The notes under the pieces: model-generated
Databases searched by the model: none
What the model was told of the DNA's origin: nothing
What the model saw: only the letters and a program-made list of their open reading frames with translations
Source: DATACN01 sp038215095
GTDB lineage: Bacteria; Actinomycetota; Thermoleophilia; Solirubrobacterales; Thermoleophilaceae
Assembly: GCA_038215095.1 (NCBI GenBank)
Contig: JBBQRG010000091.1
Location: 1 to 10,532, forward strand
DNA length: 10,532 nucleotides
Direction: 5' to 3'
Shown: in pieces, positions 1-6,378 of the stretch
How positions within the stretch are numbered: position 1 is the stretch's first letter
How the letters are laid out: every line of letters starts with the position of its first letter
Translations under genes and position numbers: made by a program

Positions 1-2
1 AC

Positions 3-140
3 CGCGCGCTCATCCGACTCGCGCTCGACTTCTGGACCTGGCGGAGCCTCAACCGCGACGGCCTCGACGATGACGCCGCCGCCGACGTCATGACGGAAGC
101 CGTCGCCGGCGCGGCTGCCGTGACGCAGTCGCGTCGGTGA
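3..140 (+). CDS. C-terminal end of a probable TetR-family transcriptional regulator (5' truncated by window)
   Basis: The first 138 bases read as an open frame (codons starting at base 3) that ends in TGA at 138-140. The 45 visible residues include the stretch LIRLALDFWTWRSL followed by an acidic DGLDDDAAADVM segment and an Ala-rich end. Such an aromatic, Leu-rich helix with a TWRSL-type run is common at the end of the ligand-binding domain of TetR-type regulators. The DNA-binding half lies outside the window, so the assignment rests on resemblance of a short helix only. It converges on the metallo-hydrolase gene ending at 436. No ligand or target can be inferred. It could also be the tail of another all-helical protein. 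Confidence 0.45.
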   Translation, partial: RALIRLALDFWTWRSLNRDGLDDDAAADVMTEAVAGAAAVTQSRR

Positions 141-435
141 ACGCAAATCCAAGCCGATGCGCCAGCACCCCTGTGCGCACGTGCGACATCGAAAGCTTCT
201 ATAGCCGTCCCATCAACTCCATTGGTTGCGGCGCTGACCACTGACCCGCAATGATTGACCGCGTGAGCGCAGATCGCCGAACAGGCGCCCGCCCGCGTAC
301 GGGAACCAAGCGCATGCAACGGGGCCCTTCCGAGCCGATGGGTGATCGACCCGGGCACCGGCGGCTTCCGCCGGGGCGCCGGATCGGCCACCGGCTTCAC
401 GGCCAAGCCGGCGTTCAGGGTCCGCTGAGCCGCGC
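141..435. other. Intergenic gap between convergent genes
   Basis: These 295 bases separate the TetR-like tail from the 3' end of the hydrolase. The first 110 bases are less GC-rich than the surroundings. The second half is very GC-rich and holds the hairpin at 358-374. Short open frames exist on both strands (for example 251-439 plus), but they have no ribosome-binding site, recognisable motif or sensible composition. I see no gene, RNA gene or transposon remnant here. Confidence 0.5.
358..374. terminator. GC-rich hairpin, possible terminator between convergent genes
   Basis: CCGGCGG at 358-364 and CCGCCGG at 368-374 form a perfect 7-bp stem with a 3-base CTT loop. It sits between the convergent 3' ends at 140 and 436, where a terminator would be expected. 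No T-run follows on either strand, so it is not a classic intrinsic terminator. In a genome this GC-rich, such a stem can also arise by chance. Confidence 0.3.
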
Positions 436-1104
436 CTAGCCGGCGTCGGCGATGGCCGCGTCCATCGCGGCGGCCGGCGACTCGACGACCTTGCCGTGGC
501 CGGGCGCCACGGCGGACGGGTCGAGTGCGCGCAGGGCGCGGGCGCTCTCGAGCGCCGTGGGCCGGTGCCAGGTGGCGATCGCGGGGAGCGGGACGAACCA
601 CCGTGCGGGCTTCGCGCTCGTGGCCATGCCGCCGAGCGTCGCGTAGGCGTCGCCGCAGTAGAGCGTGCGATCGCGCGTGTCGATGAAGGAGACGTGTCCC
701 GGCGTGTGGCCGGGTGAGGCCACGACCTCGAGCGATCCCACTCGCTCGCCAGGGCTGAAGGTGCGGCCGGGGCGGGTATCTGCGCCGGGGTAGCCGCCGC
801 GCAGCTTGCCGACCTCCTCGCCCGGGTCGAGCGTCTTGTCGCCGGCCAGCAGGCGCGCGTCGCGGGCCGAGATCGACACCTCGGCGCCCGGCAGCCGGCC
901 GGCCAGCGCGTCCAGCGAGCCGACGTGGTCGCCGTGGGCATGCGTCAGGGCGATGCGCACGATCGGCTTCCCGAGGCGCTCGGCCTCGGCGAGGATCGGC
1001 TTGGCGCTGCGCGGGATCATCGTGTCCACCAGCGTCAGGCCGTCGTCCTCCTCGACCAGGTAGCAGTTAACGAAGCCGAGGCGGCAGATGCGGTTCACGG
1101 GCAT
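436..1104 (-). CDS. Metallo-beta-lactamase-fold hydrolase
   Basis: A 222-residue MBL-fold enzyme, the usual length for a glyoxalase-II-like or lactonase-like member. The binuclear metal site is complete: H55-A-H57-G-D59-H60 (THAHGDH), H133 in SPGHTPGH, D152 in YCGDAY and H203 in APGHG. It lacks a signal peptide and membrane segments, so it should be cytosolic. The family hydrolyses thioesters, lactones, phosphoesters or beta-lactams, and the substrate cannot be told from this sequence. I chose ATG at 1104 rather than GTG at 1110. A TAAGCT -10 hexamer lies at 1116-1111, exactly 6 bases before the ATG, which fits a leaderless transcript, and no Shine-Dalgarno precedes either codon. It is divergent from the MFS transporter, with 33 bases between the two start codons. 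Family assignment is firm; specific function is unknown. Confidence 0.88.
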   Translation of the reverse strand: MPVNRICRLGFVNCYLVEEDDGLTLVDTMIPRSAKPILAEAERLGKPIVRIALTHAHGDHVGSLDALAGRLPGAEVSISARDARLLAGDKTLDPGEEVGKLRGGYPGADTRPGRTFSPGERVGSLEVVASPGHTPGHVSFIDTRDRTLYCGDAYATLGGMATSAKPARWFVPLPAIATWHRPTALESARALRALDPSAVAPGHGKVVESPAAAMDAAIADAG

Positions 1105-1110
1105 GCTCAC

Positions 1111-1116
1111 AGCTTA
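1111..1116 (-). promoter_or_regulatory. Putative -10 element (TAAGCT) for leaderless hydrolase mRNA
   Basis: On the minus strand TAAGCT matches the actinobacterial -10 pattern TANNNT. It is followed by 6 bases (GTGAGC) and then the ATG at 1104, so the transcription start would coincide with the start codon. No convincing -35 is visible. The same arrangement appears upstream of the gene at 4154. Confidence 0.4.
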
Positions 1117-1464
1117 CGTCGGGTATGGGGTCGCCGGATGGAGGCCCACGCCAAGACGATCGAAACGCAGATACCGGGCCGGCTCGACCGGCTGCCCTGG
1201 GCGCGCTGGCACTGGCTGGTGGTATTCGGCCTCGGCACGGTCTGGGTCCTCGATGGGCTCGAGGTCACGATCGTCGGCGCCGTCTCCGCCGTCCTGACCG
1301 AGAAGGGAAGCGGCCTCGAGCTGACCGCCTCGCAGATCGGCCAGGCCGCGGCGATCTACGTGACCGGCGCCTGCCTTGGCGCCCTGTTCTTTGCCCGGCT
1401 CACCGACAAGCACGGGCGCAAGAAGCTCTTCATGATCACGCTCGGCGTCTACCTCCTCGCCACC

Positions 1465-1475
1465 GCGGCATCGCC
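1465..1475 (+). other. Frame break 1 in the MFS gene (one base apparently missing)
   Basis: Coding similarity moves from the frame of ATG 1138 to the frame one base earlier at GCGGCATCGCC. With an extra G (GCGGGCATCGCC) the protein reads LLATAGIAFSQSFLMF without interruption. Without it, translation ends at TGA 1492-1494. The 11-mer is identical to that at the second break. Confidence 0.7.
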
Positions 1476-2390
1476 TTCTCGCAGTCGTTCCTGATGTTCG
1501 CGATCTTCCGCTTCTTTACCGGAGCGGGCATCGGCGGCGAGTACGCGGCGATCAACTCCGCCATCGACGAGCTGATCCCCGCTCGGGTGCGCGGGACGGT
1601 GGACCTGATCATCAACGGGTCGTTCTGGCTCGGCACGGCGATCGGCGCGGGCATGTCGCTGCTCTTGCTCGACGAAAGCCTGTTCGCCAAGGACGTCGGC
1701 TGGCGCGTGGCGTTCGGCTCGGGCTTCGTGCTGGGAATCGGCGTGCTGCTGATCCGCCGGTTCGTCCCGGAGAGCCCGCGCTGGCTCACCCTCCACGATC
1801 GCGACGACGAGGCCGAGGCGATCGTCGACGACATCGAGGGGCAGGTGCGGGACTCCACCGGCAGGTCCGAGCTGCCGGAGCCGAAGGGCACGCTCACGGT
1901 CACGCCGCGCGGCACGATCGGCCTGTTCCGCGTGTTCCGCACGATCATCGCCGACTACCGCCAGCGCGCCTTCGTGGGCTTCTCGCTCTTCGTCGGACAG
2001 GCGTTCCTCTACAACGCGGTCTTCTTCACCTACGGGCTCGTGCTCTCCACCTTCTTCAAGGTCGACCCGACCACGGTGGGCCTCTACATCCTCCCCTTCG
2101 CGATCGGGAACTTCATGGGGCCGCTGATCCTCGGCCGGCTGTTCGACACGGTCGGGCGCAAGCCGATGATCGCCGGCACGTACATCATCTCCGGCCTGCT
2201 CCTGATCGTTACGGGCTTCATCTTCAAGGGCGGTGGGTTCGGCGCCTGGACGCTGACGCTCGCCTGGTCGGCGATCTTCTTCTTCGCCTCGGCAGGCGCC
2301 AGCGCGGCCTACCTGACGGTGAGCGAGGTCTTCCCGATGGAGACCCGCGCCATGTCGATCGCGTTGTTCTATTCGATCGGCACGGCGGCG

Positions 2391-2401
2391 GCGGCATCGC
2401 C
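2391..2401 (+). other. Frame break 2 in the MFS gene (one base apparently missing)
   Basis: A second move by one base occurs at GCGGCATCGCC. With an added G the protein reads SIGTAAAGIAGPLLFGKLVE, matching the usual MFS pattern of small residues followed by GPLLFG. Without it the frame runs to an unrelated Arg/Ser-rich end at 2480. Confidence 0.7.
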
Positions 2402-2910
2402 GGCCCGCTGCTGTTCGGCAAGCTCGTCGAGGGCGGCCGCACAAACGTGTTCTGGGGCTGGATCCTCGGCTCCGCGCTGATGATCTTCGTGGGAGTGGTG
2501 CAGGCCATGCTCGGGGTGAAGGCCGAGCAGCGCGGCCTCGAGGACGTCGCCAAGCCCGTCGCCGCGGAGGAGGCGGAGGAGCTCGAGGCGAAAGAGCCCG
2601 AGCGGCAGCCGCGTCCTGCGCGACGCGGCGAGCGCTACCGCCTCGGCCCGAGTCGCACCGGTCAGACGGGCATGTGGTCGCCCACCTACGCCTCCAGCGA
2701 GCGACCGGCGGAGGACAGCGACATCCAGCGCGAGGTGGACGCCCTGGTGAGAGCCCTGGCGGCCGAGGACGGCGTGAGCCGGCGGCGGCTGCGCGAGATG
2801 GCCGAGTCGAGGTACTGGGGGCCGGGCCGCTTTCGCCGTGCGCTGCGCGAGGCCGTCGAGCAGGGCCAGATCCGCTCGCAGGGCCGCGACCGTTTCGTGG
2901 CGAAGGGCTC

Positions 2911-3774
2911 CTAGCCCGCCTTCTCGTCGAGCCGCTTCGCCAGCTGCTCCATGCCGCGCTCGCGCGCCGCGGCAGCGGCCCCCACGTAGTCGGTCGGGCT
3001 GTCGGGCGGCAGCTCCACGTCCACGTCTCGCAACGTCGCGATCTCCTTGAAGGCGCGCAGTTCGTCGGGAGCCGCCATCAGCGCCGAGCGAACGCTGGGC
3101 TTGGACTCGCGCACCGCTCCCTCCAGCGCCGCCTCCAGCGAGCCGTGGCGCTGGAGCAGGTCGGCCGCGGTCTTCTCGCCGATCCCCTTGGCGCCCGGCA
3201 GGCCGTCCGACGGGTCGCCGCGGAGGGCGATGAAGTCCGGCACCTGCCCGGGCTCGACCCCGTAGCGGGAGCGCACCTCGGCGGGTCCCACCAGCTGGCC
3301 GCCCTGCTTGCCGGTGCTCACGTACAGCACCTGCACGTTGTCGCCGGCGCACTGGAACAGGTCGCGGTCGCCCGTCATCACGAGCACGCTCCCGCCGGCG
3401 TCCGCCTCGCGGCTTGCGTAGGCGCCCAGCAGGTCGTCGGCCTCGAGCGAGTCGTGGATCGCGAGGATCCAGCCGAACGCCTCGAAGAAGGCGGGGGAGT
3501 CCTCCCACTGCGGCCCGAGCTCGTCCGGGAAGGCCGCCTCGCGGTCCTCGTGGTAGGCCGGGTACAGCTCGACGCGGTAGTCGGCCGCGTCCGGGCCGAA
3601 GCACAGCACCACCGCGCGTGGGTCGTGCTCCTCGACCTCGCGCAGGATCAGGTTCGCGGCGCCGAGCAGCGCGTTCACGGGCTTGTCGCCGGTTCCCGTG
3701 ATCGAGGTCGGCAGCGCGTAGAACGCGCGGAAGAGCATCGAGGGCGTATCGACTACGAGCAGCGGCCCGGCCAC
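2911..3774 (-). CDS. Stand-alone 5'-3' exonuclease (PolA N-terminal/FEN-like family)
   Basis: A 287-residue stand-alone homologue of the 5' nuclease domain of DNA polymerase I, which removes flaps and RNA primers and trims 5' ends. Visible features are D9 in LLVVDTPSMLFRAFYALP, R67 and E69 in YRVELYPAY, the E111-A-D113-D114 metal cluster, D136 and D138 in TGDRDLFQ, and D187 and D190 in GDPSDGLPG. These are followed by the GAKGIGEKTA helix-hairpin-helix (about 194-204). The Asp usually found after the FD-type strand (FDA in Pol I proteins) appears to be Gly60 (CFGPD). No polymerase domain follows. The GTG at 3774 is the only sensible start, since upstream codons belong to the DoxX gene in another frame. 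Only 4 bases separate it from the DoxX stop, so the two are probably co-transcribed. Its TAG overlaps the stop of the convergent MFS gene at 2912-2914. Confidence 0.88.
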   Translation of the reverse strand: MAGPLLVVDTPSMLFRAFYALPTSITGTGDKPVNALLGAANLILREVEEHDPRAVVLCFGPDAADYRVELYPAYHEDREAAFPDELGPQWEDSPAFFEAFGWILAIHDSLEADDLLGAYASREADAGGSVLVMTGDRDLFQCAGDNVQVLYVSTGKQGGQLVGPAEVRSRYGVEPGQVPDFIALRGDPSDGLPGAKGIGEKTAADLLQRHGSLEAALEGAVRESKPSVRSALMAAPDELRAFKEIATLRDVDVELPPDSPTDYVGAAAAARERGMEQLAKRLDEKAG

Positions 3775-3778
3775 GGGA

Positions 3779-4129
3779 CTAGCGCGTGCCGTGCCAGGTG
3801 AACCAGCCGAACACGGCCTGCAGCGGCAGCCGCGCCCACAGCGCCGGCTCGGGGATGTCCTTGAACTTCTCGGCCGCGATCGCCATGTAGACGTTGGCCG
3901 GGAAGACACCCACGAGCGTGGCGATCAGCCACCAGCGCGCGGCCGGCCGGGTGCGTTCCGGAAGCACGGCGAGGCCGCCCGCCGCCTCGGCCACCCCGCT
4001 CGCGTACACCAGCTCGCGCTTCCAGCGCGCGAGCTGCGGCGGGACGATCGCCTCGTAGGTGCGCGGGATCACGAAGTGCATGACCCCGGCGAAGACCCAG
4101 AAGCCTGCGAGCGCGTAGCGGGTTCGCAC
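3779..4129 (-). CDS. DoxX-like small integral membrane protein
   Basis: A 116-residue protein with four hydrophobic segments: RYALAGFWVFAGVMHFVI, ELVYASGVAEAAGGLAVL, WWLIATLVGVFPANVYMAIA and LPLQAVFGWFTW. The GVMHF and Pro-rich IPRTYEAIVPP motif after TM1 and the EAAGGLAVL segment are typical of DoxX/DoxX-like proteins. Members are inner-membrane proteins, some tied to oxidative or thiol stress, but the molecular activity of most is unknown. An upstream ATG at 4213 would overlap the divergent gene and add an unlikely Arg/Pro-rich leader, so I place the start at GTG 4129. It lies 8 bases after a TAGTCT -10 hexamer (4143-4138), implying little or no 5' leader. The stop is followed after 4 bases by the exonuclease start. 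Confidence 0.72.
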   Translation of the reverse strand: MRTRYALAGFWVFAGVMHFVIPRTYEAIVPPQLARWKRELVYASGVAEAAGGLAVLPERTRPAARWWLIATLVGVFPANVYMAIAAEKFKDIPEPALWARLPLQAVFGWFTWHGTR

Positions 4130-4137
4130 GGGGCGGC

Positions 4138-4147
4138 AGACTACCCT
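4138..4147. promoter_or_regulatory. Overlapping divergent -10 elements between the DoxX and winged-helix genes
   Basis: The 24-base gap between GTG 4129 (minus) and GTG 4154 (plus) holds AGACTACCCT at 4138-4147. On the plus strand TACCCT (4142-4147) is a TANNNT -10 exactly 6 bases before the GTG at 4154. On the minus strand TAGTCT (4143-4138) is a TANNNT -10 placed 8 bases before the GTG at 4129. The two hexamers share two bases, so the polymerase could not occupy both at once. No clear -35 was found for either. Both mRNAs would be leaderless or have a leader of only a few bases. Confidence 0.45.
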
Positions 4148-4153
4148 GCCGCG

Positions 4154-5284
4154 GTGTCCGCTCCGCAGCTCAGCTGGAGGCAGGCGATCGGTTGGCGCAT
4201 GCGCGCTCACCATCTAGACCGCCGCGTGCCGCGCGAGCAGGCGCTGGCCGTGGCCGGCGAGCTGTGTGGGCTGCACGCGCAGGTGATGTCCTCCGCGGAG
4301 CTGACGCTGTGGGCGCGGGTCGACGGCCTCGAGCCCCACACCGTGCGGAAGGCCCTCTGGGAACAGCGCAGCCTCGTGAAGACCTGGGCGATGCGCGGCA
4401 CACTGCACCTGATCACGGCCGCCGACTACCCGCTCTGGCAGGCCGCGCTGTCGAGCTACGACCACTACTGGGGAGAGGCCTGGCTGAAGGCCTGGGGCGT
4501 GACCGCAGATGGGCTGCGCGAGCTCATCGACGACGTCGGCAGGGCACTTGAGGGCGGCCGCCTGCTCACACGCGAGGAGCTCGCCGACGCCGTGGCGCGC
4601 GAGGGCGACGATCAGGTCGCCGCGACGCTGCGCTCGGGCTGGGGCTCGTTGCTAAAGCCGGTGGCCTGGAATGGGCGGCTCTGCTTCGCGCCCAGCGAGG
4701 GCCGCTACGTGCGCTTCACCGACCCGAACAGCTGGCTGGGCGGCTACGAGCAGCAGGACCCACAGGAGGCCGTGATGGAGATGACGAGGCGCTACCTGGC
4801 GGCCCACGGCCCGGCCACGCGACAGGACTACGCGCGCTGGTGGCGCGGGCATACGCCCGCCCAGGCGCAGAAGCGGTTCGAGGCCCTGGGCGACGAGCTG
4901 ACCGAGGTGGACCTGGAGGGCCTGCCCGCCTGGCTGCCGGCGGACGCGCTCGACGGCGCGCTGCAGGCCGAGCCGCCGCGCTCGGTCAGGCTGCTGCCTG
5001 CCTTCGACCAGTGGGTGGTGGCCAGCTCGCGCGAGACCGAGGCGATGATCGCGAAGGAGCACCGGCCCAGGGTGTTCCGGAAGGCGGCCTGGTTCTCGCC
5101 GGTGATGCTCGTGAGCGGGCGCCTCGAGGGCGTGTGGTGGCACCAGCGCAAGGGCAGGCGCCTGCTCGTGAGATTGGAGCCGTTCCGCAAGCTGCCGAAG
5201 TGGGCCCGCGCTGCCGCTGAGCGCGAGGCCGAGCGTCTCCCCGCCTTCCTGGGCGGCGAGCTCGAGCTGACCTGGGAGGACTGA
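4154..5284 (+). CDS. Winged-helix DNA-binding protein, HTH_42 / AlkZ-YcaQ superfamily
   Basis: A 376-residue member of the winged-helix superfamily that includes the YcaQ and AlkZ DNA glycosylases. Supporting segments are an N-terminal LSWRQAIGWRMRAHHLDRRV, LCGLHAQVMSSAELTLWARV (about 37-56), VKTWAMRGTLHLI, RYLAAHGPATRQDYARWW with a following helix, and LLPAFDQWVVASSR near the C-terminus. The family's catalytic site is a Gln-x-Gln or Gln-x-Asp triplet. Here the equivalent triplet appears to be H41-A42-Q43, so glycosylase activity is uncertain. Many actinobacterial relatives are annotated only as winged-helix DNA-binding domain proteins. The GTG at 4154 is preferred because a TACCCT -10 ends 6 bases before it and no Shine-Dalgarno is present. 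Its 3' end faces the CsbD-like gene 5 bases away, with no terminator hairpin between them. Confidence 0.82.
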   Translation: MSAPQLSWRQAIGWRMRAHHLDRRVPREQALAVAGELCGLHAQVMSSAELTLWARVDGLEPHTVRKALWEQRSLVKTWAMRGTLHLITAADYPLWQAALSSYDHYWGEAWLKAWGVTADGLRELIDDVGRALEGGRLLTREELADAVAREGDDQVAATLRSGWGSLLKPVAWNGRLCFAPSEGRYVRFTDPNSWLGGYEQQDPQEAVMEMTRRYLAAHGPATRQDYARWWRGHTPAQAQKRFEALGDELTEVDLEGLPAWLPADALDGALQAEPPRSVRLLPAFDQWVVASSRETEAMIAKEHRPRVFRKAAWFSPVMLVSGRLEGVWWHQRKGRRLLVRLEPFRKLPKWARAAAEREAERLPAFLGGELELTWED

Positions 5285-5289
5285 CCCGG

Positions 5290-5490
5290 CTAGGTGCCGC
5301 GGTCCGCGTCGACCTCGGCGTCGCGCACGCGCAGAGCCTGTTCCTCGACCTGGTCGTGAGCCCGCTCCAGGTCCTCCTTGGCGTCGGCCTTGGCCTCTTC
5401 TCGGACCCCCTGGCGGCGCAGGGACTCGTCGCCGGCCAGGTCGCCGGCCGCCTTCTTCGCCCGTCCGGTGATGCGGTCCTTCAGTCCCAT
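5290..5490 (-). CDS. CsbD-like small stress-response protein
   Basis: A 66-residue, highly charged, all-helical protein beginning MGLKDRITGRAKKAAGDLAGDE, the pattern of the CsbD family (short D/KI..KAK..xG...GD/N repeats). CsbD-like proteins are small cytosolic proteins induced by general stress in several bacteria; their biochemical role is unknown. The tail EEQALRVRDAEVDADRG is unusually acidic for the family. ATG 5490 is preceded by AGAGG with 7-base spacing and by GGGAG directly adjacent, so translation starts well here. It lies 17 bases downstream of the secreted protease on the same strand and may be co-transcribed with it. There is no obvious functional link beyond stress or envelope conditions. 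Confidence 0.78.
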   Translation of the reverse strand: MGLKDRITGRAKKAAGDLAGDESLRRQGVREEAKADAKEDLERAHDQVEEQALRVRDAEVDADRGT

Positions 5491-5507
5491 CTCCCTACCT
5501 CTGTGGG

Positions 5508-6326
5508 TTACAGGCCGCCGAGCGACCCGCTGAAGGGCTCGGTGCCGTCCACGATGCTCGCAGCGGGACCGCCATGCGCGTGCATGTAGGCGACCTCGCG
5601 GCTCACGTCGCCGACGCCGTTGCTGCCGGCCACCGGGGCCAGCTGCACCGTGCTCAGCACGCCTAGCGCCTTGCCGCTGGAATCGATGAACGCGCTGCCG
5701 GAGTCACCCGGGATGCCCGGAGTGGCCGTGTACACGTTGTGGCTCCGGCCGCCGCCGTCGTCGCCGAGGCTCTTGCCCTGCTTCGGGCTGAGCTGGGTCA
5801 CGCCGCCGCGCAGCTCGGAGTTGCCGTAGGACAGCACCGTGTCGCCGGTGGCGGTTCCGGTGCTGTTCACGCCCGTGGGGCCGCCCCAGAAGGGGATCGA
5901 CGGGTTGGTCTTGGCCACGTCGCCCGGCTCGAGCTTGATCAGCGCGAGGTCGTTGTAGGCGCAGGTGTTCGCGTCGGACTCGCCGTTCCCCTGCATGGTC
6001 AGCCAGGAGTTGTAGACCAGCGTGCCCTGCTGGCCGGCGCCGGTCACGTCCACCCTGGTGCCGATCGGCAGCGAGGCCGCGCTGCAGCCGTTCGTCTCCG
6101 TGGAGCTGCCCGTGCCGGAGCAGTGGGCGGCCTGCCCGATGTACGTGGTCGCGCCGTCCGAGAACACGAAGTTGGCCGTGCACTGGGCTCCTTGCGTGAA
6201 CGTCTGCACGCCCGGATGCACCGTCGCGCTGTCCGCCGGGGCCCAGGCGTTCGCCGCCGGGGCGAAAGCTGCAATTGCCGCACAAGCCATTACGGCCAGC
6301 GCAGCGATCCGTCGCTGTACTCGCAT
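5508..6326 (-). CDS. Secreted chymotrypsin-like (S1 family) serine protease
   Basis: A 272-residue exported protein. It opens with a signal peptide: MRVQRR, a hydrophobic Ala-rich core, and an Ala-Asn-Ala site with likely cleavage after residue 27. The S1 catalytic triad is complete: H68 in QAAHCSG, D126 in YNDLALIKL and S209 in PGIPGDSGSAF. Four cysteines lie outside the signal peptide (C49, C69, C81, C122), enough for two disulfides, with C49-C69 bracketing the active His as in chymotrypsin folds. No pro-domain or cell-wall anchor is apparent, so the mature enzyme is probably released. I use ATG 6326 because GGGAG lies 10 bases upstream and the signal peptide begins there. A longer in-frame ATG at 6404 would overlap the GntR gene and bury the signal peptide. 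A hairpin lies just upstream (6342-6365). The substrate is unknown. Confidence 0.88.
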   Translation of the reverse strand: MRVQRRIAALAVMACAAIAAFAPAANAWAPADSATVHPGVQTFTQGAQCTANFVFSDGATTYIGQAAHCSGTGSSTETNGCSAASLPIGTRVDVTGAGQQGTLVYNSWLTMQGNGESDANTCAYNDLALIKLEPGDVAKTNPSIPFWGGPTGVNSTGTATGDTVLSYGNSELRGGVTQLSPKQGKSLGDDGGGRSHNVYTATPGIPGDSGSAFIDSSGKALGVLSTVQLAPVAGSNGVGDVSREVAYMHAHGGPAASIVDGTEPFSGSLGGL

Positions 6327-6341
6327 AAGAAGAGTTCTCCC

Positions 6342-6365
6342 GCCGTCTAGGTAGAAACCGACGGC
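6342..6365. repeat. Inverted repeat between the GntR 3' end and the protease start
   Basis: GCCGTC at 6342-6347 pairs with GACGGC at 6360-6365. Inside, GGT at 6350-6352 pairs with ACC at 6357-6359 around an AGAA loop, leaving a 2-base TA bulge. It fills the 52-base gap between the GntR stop (6379) and the protease ATG (6326), just upstream of the GGGAG ribosome-binding site. It could end the upstream operon, act as a 5'-leader structure of the protease, or bind a regulator. There is no T-run after it on the minus strand. Confidence 0.4.
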
Positions 6366-6378
6366 CCGGCTGTACCCA

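Larger units (their letters stand above)
1138..2914 (+). pseudogene. MFS transporter, sugar-porter type, with soluble C-terminal tail; two apparent frameshifts
   Basis: The product is split over three frames: 1138 to about 1468 (that frame stops at 1494), about 1469 to 2391 (stops at 2480), and about 2391 to 2914. Adding one base at each break restores a 592-residue protein. Recognisable parts are an N-terminus with LPWARWHWLVV and VLDGLEVT, the MFS loop motif DKHGRKK after TM2, FRFFTGAGIGGEYAAINSA, the sugar-porter signature PESPRWL, FDTVGRKP between the halves, and EVFPMETRAMS late in the second half. It probably moves a sugar, organic acid or drug across the inner membrane by proton coupling; the substrate is unknown. 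After the last helix (VQAMLGVKAEQRGLED) about 120 hydrophilic residues follow, ending in a compact helical segment. All domains are conserved around the breaks, so either the inactivation is recent or the breaks are sequencing errors. Confidence 0.8.

Noticed and set aside
235..260. Three TGACC copies (235-239, 242-246, 256-260) as a possible direct-repeat operator
   Set aside because: The units are five bases long with unequal spacing and lie between convergent 3' ends, so chance is the simplest explanation.
251..439. Small 62-residue plus-strand open frame in the intergenic gap
   Set aside because: No ribosome-binding site, Arg/Gly-rich random composition, and overlap with the stop of the hydrolase gene.
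1449..2444. Long antisense open frame inside the transporter gene (minus strand)
   Set aside because: Composition is Arg/Ala/Glu-rich with no domain, and it mirrors the strongly conserved MFS coding on the plus strand. Such antisense frames are typical of GC-rich third positions.
1138..2914. Programmed ribosomal frameshifting in the MFS gene
   Set aside because: Neither break has a slippery heptamer, a stop placed for pausing or an obvious downstream structure. MFS transporters are not known to need two frameshifts, and both breaks repair with the same single base.
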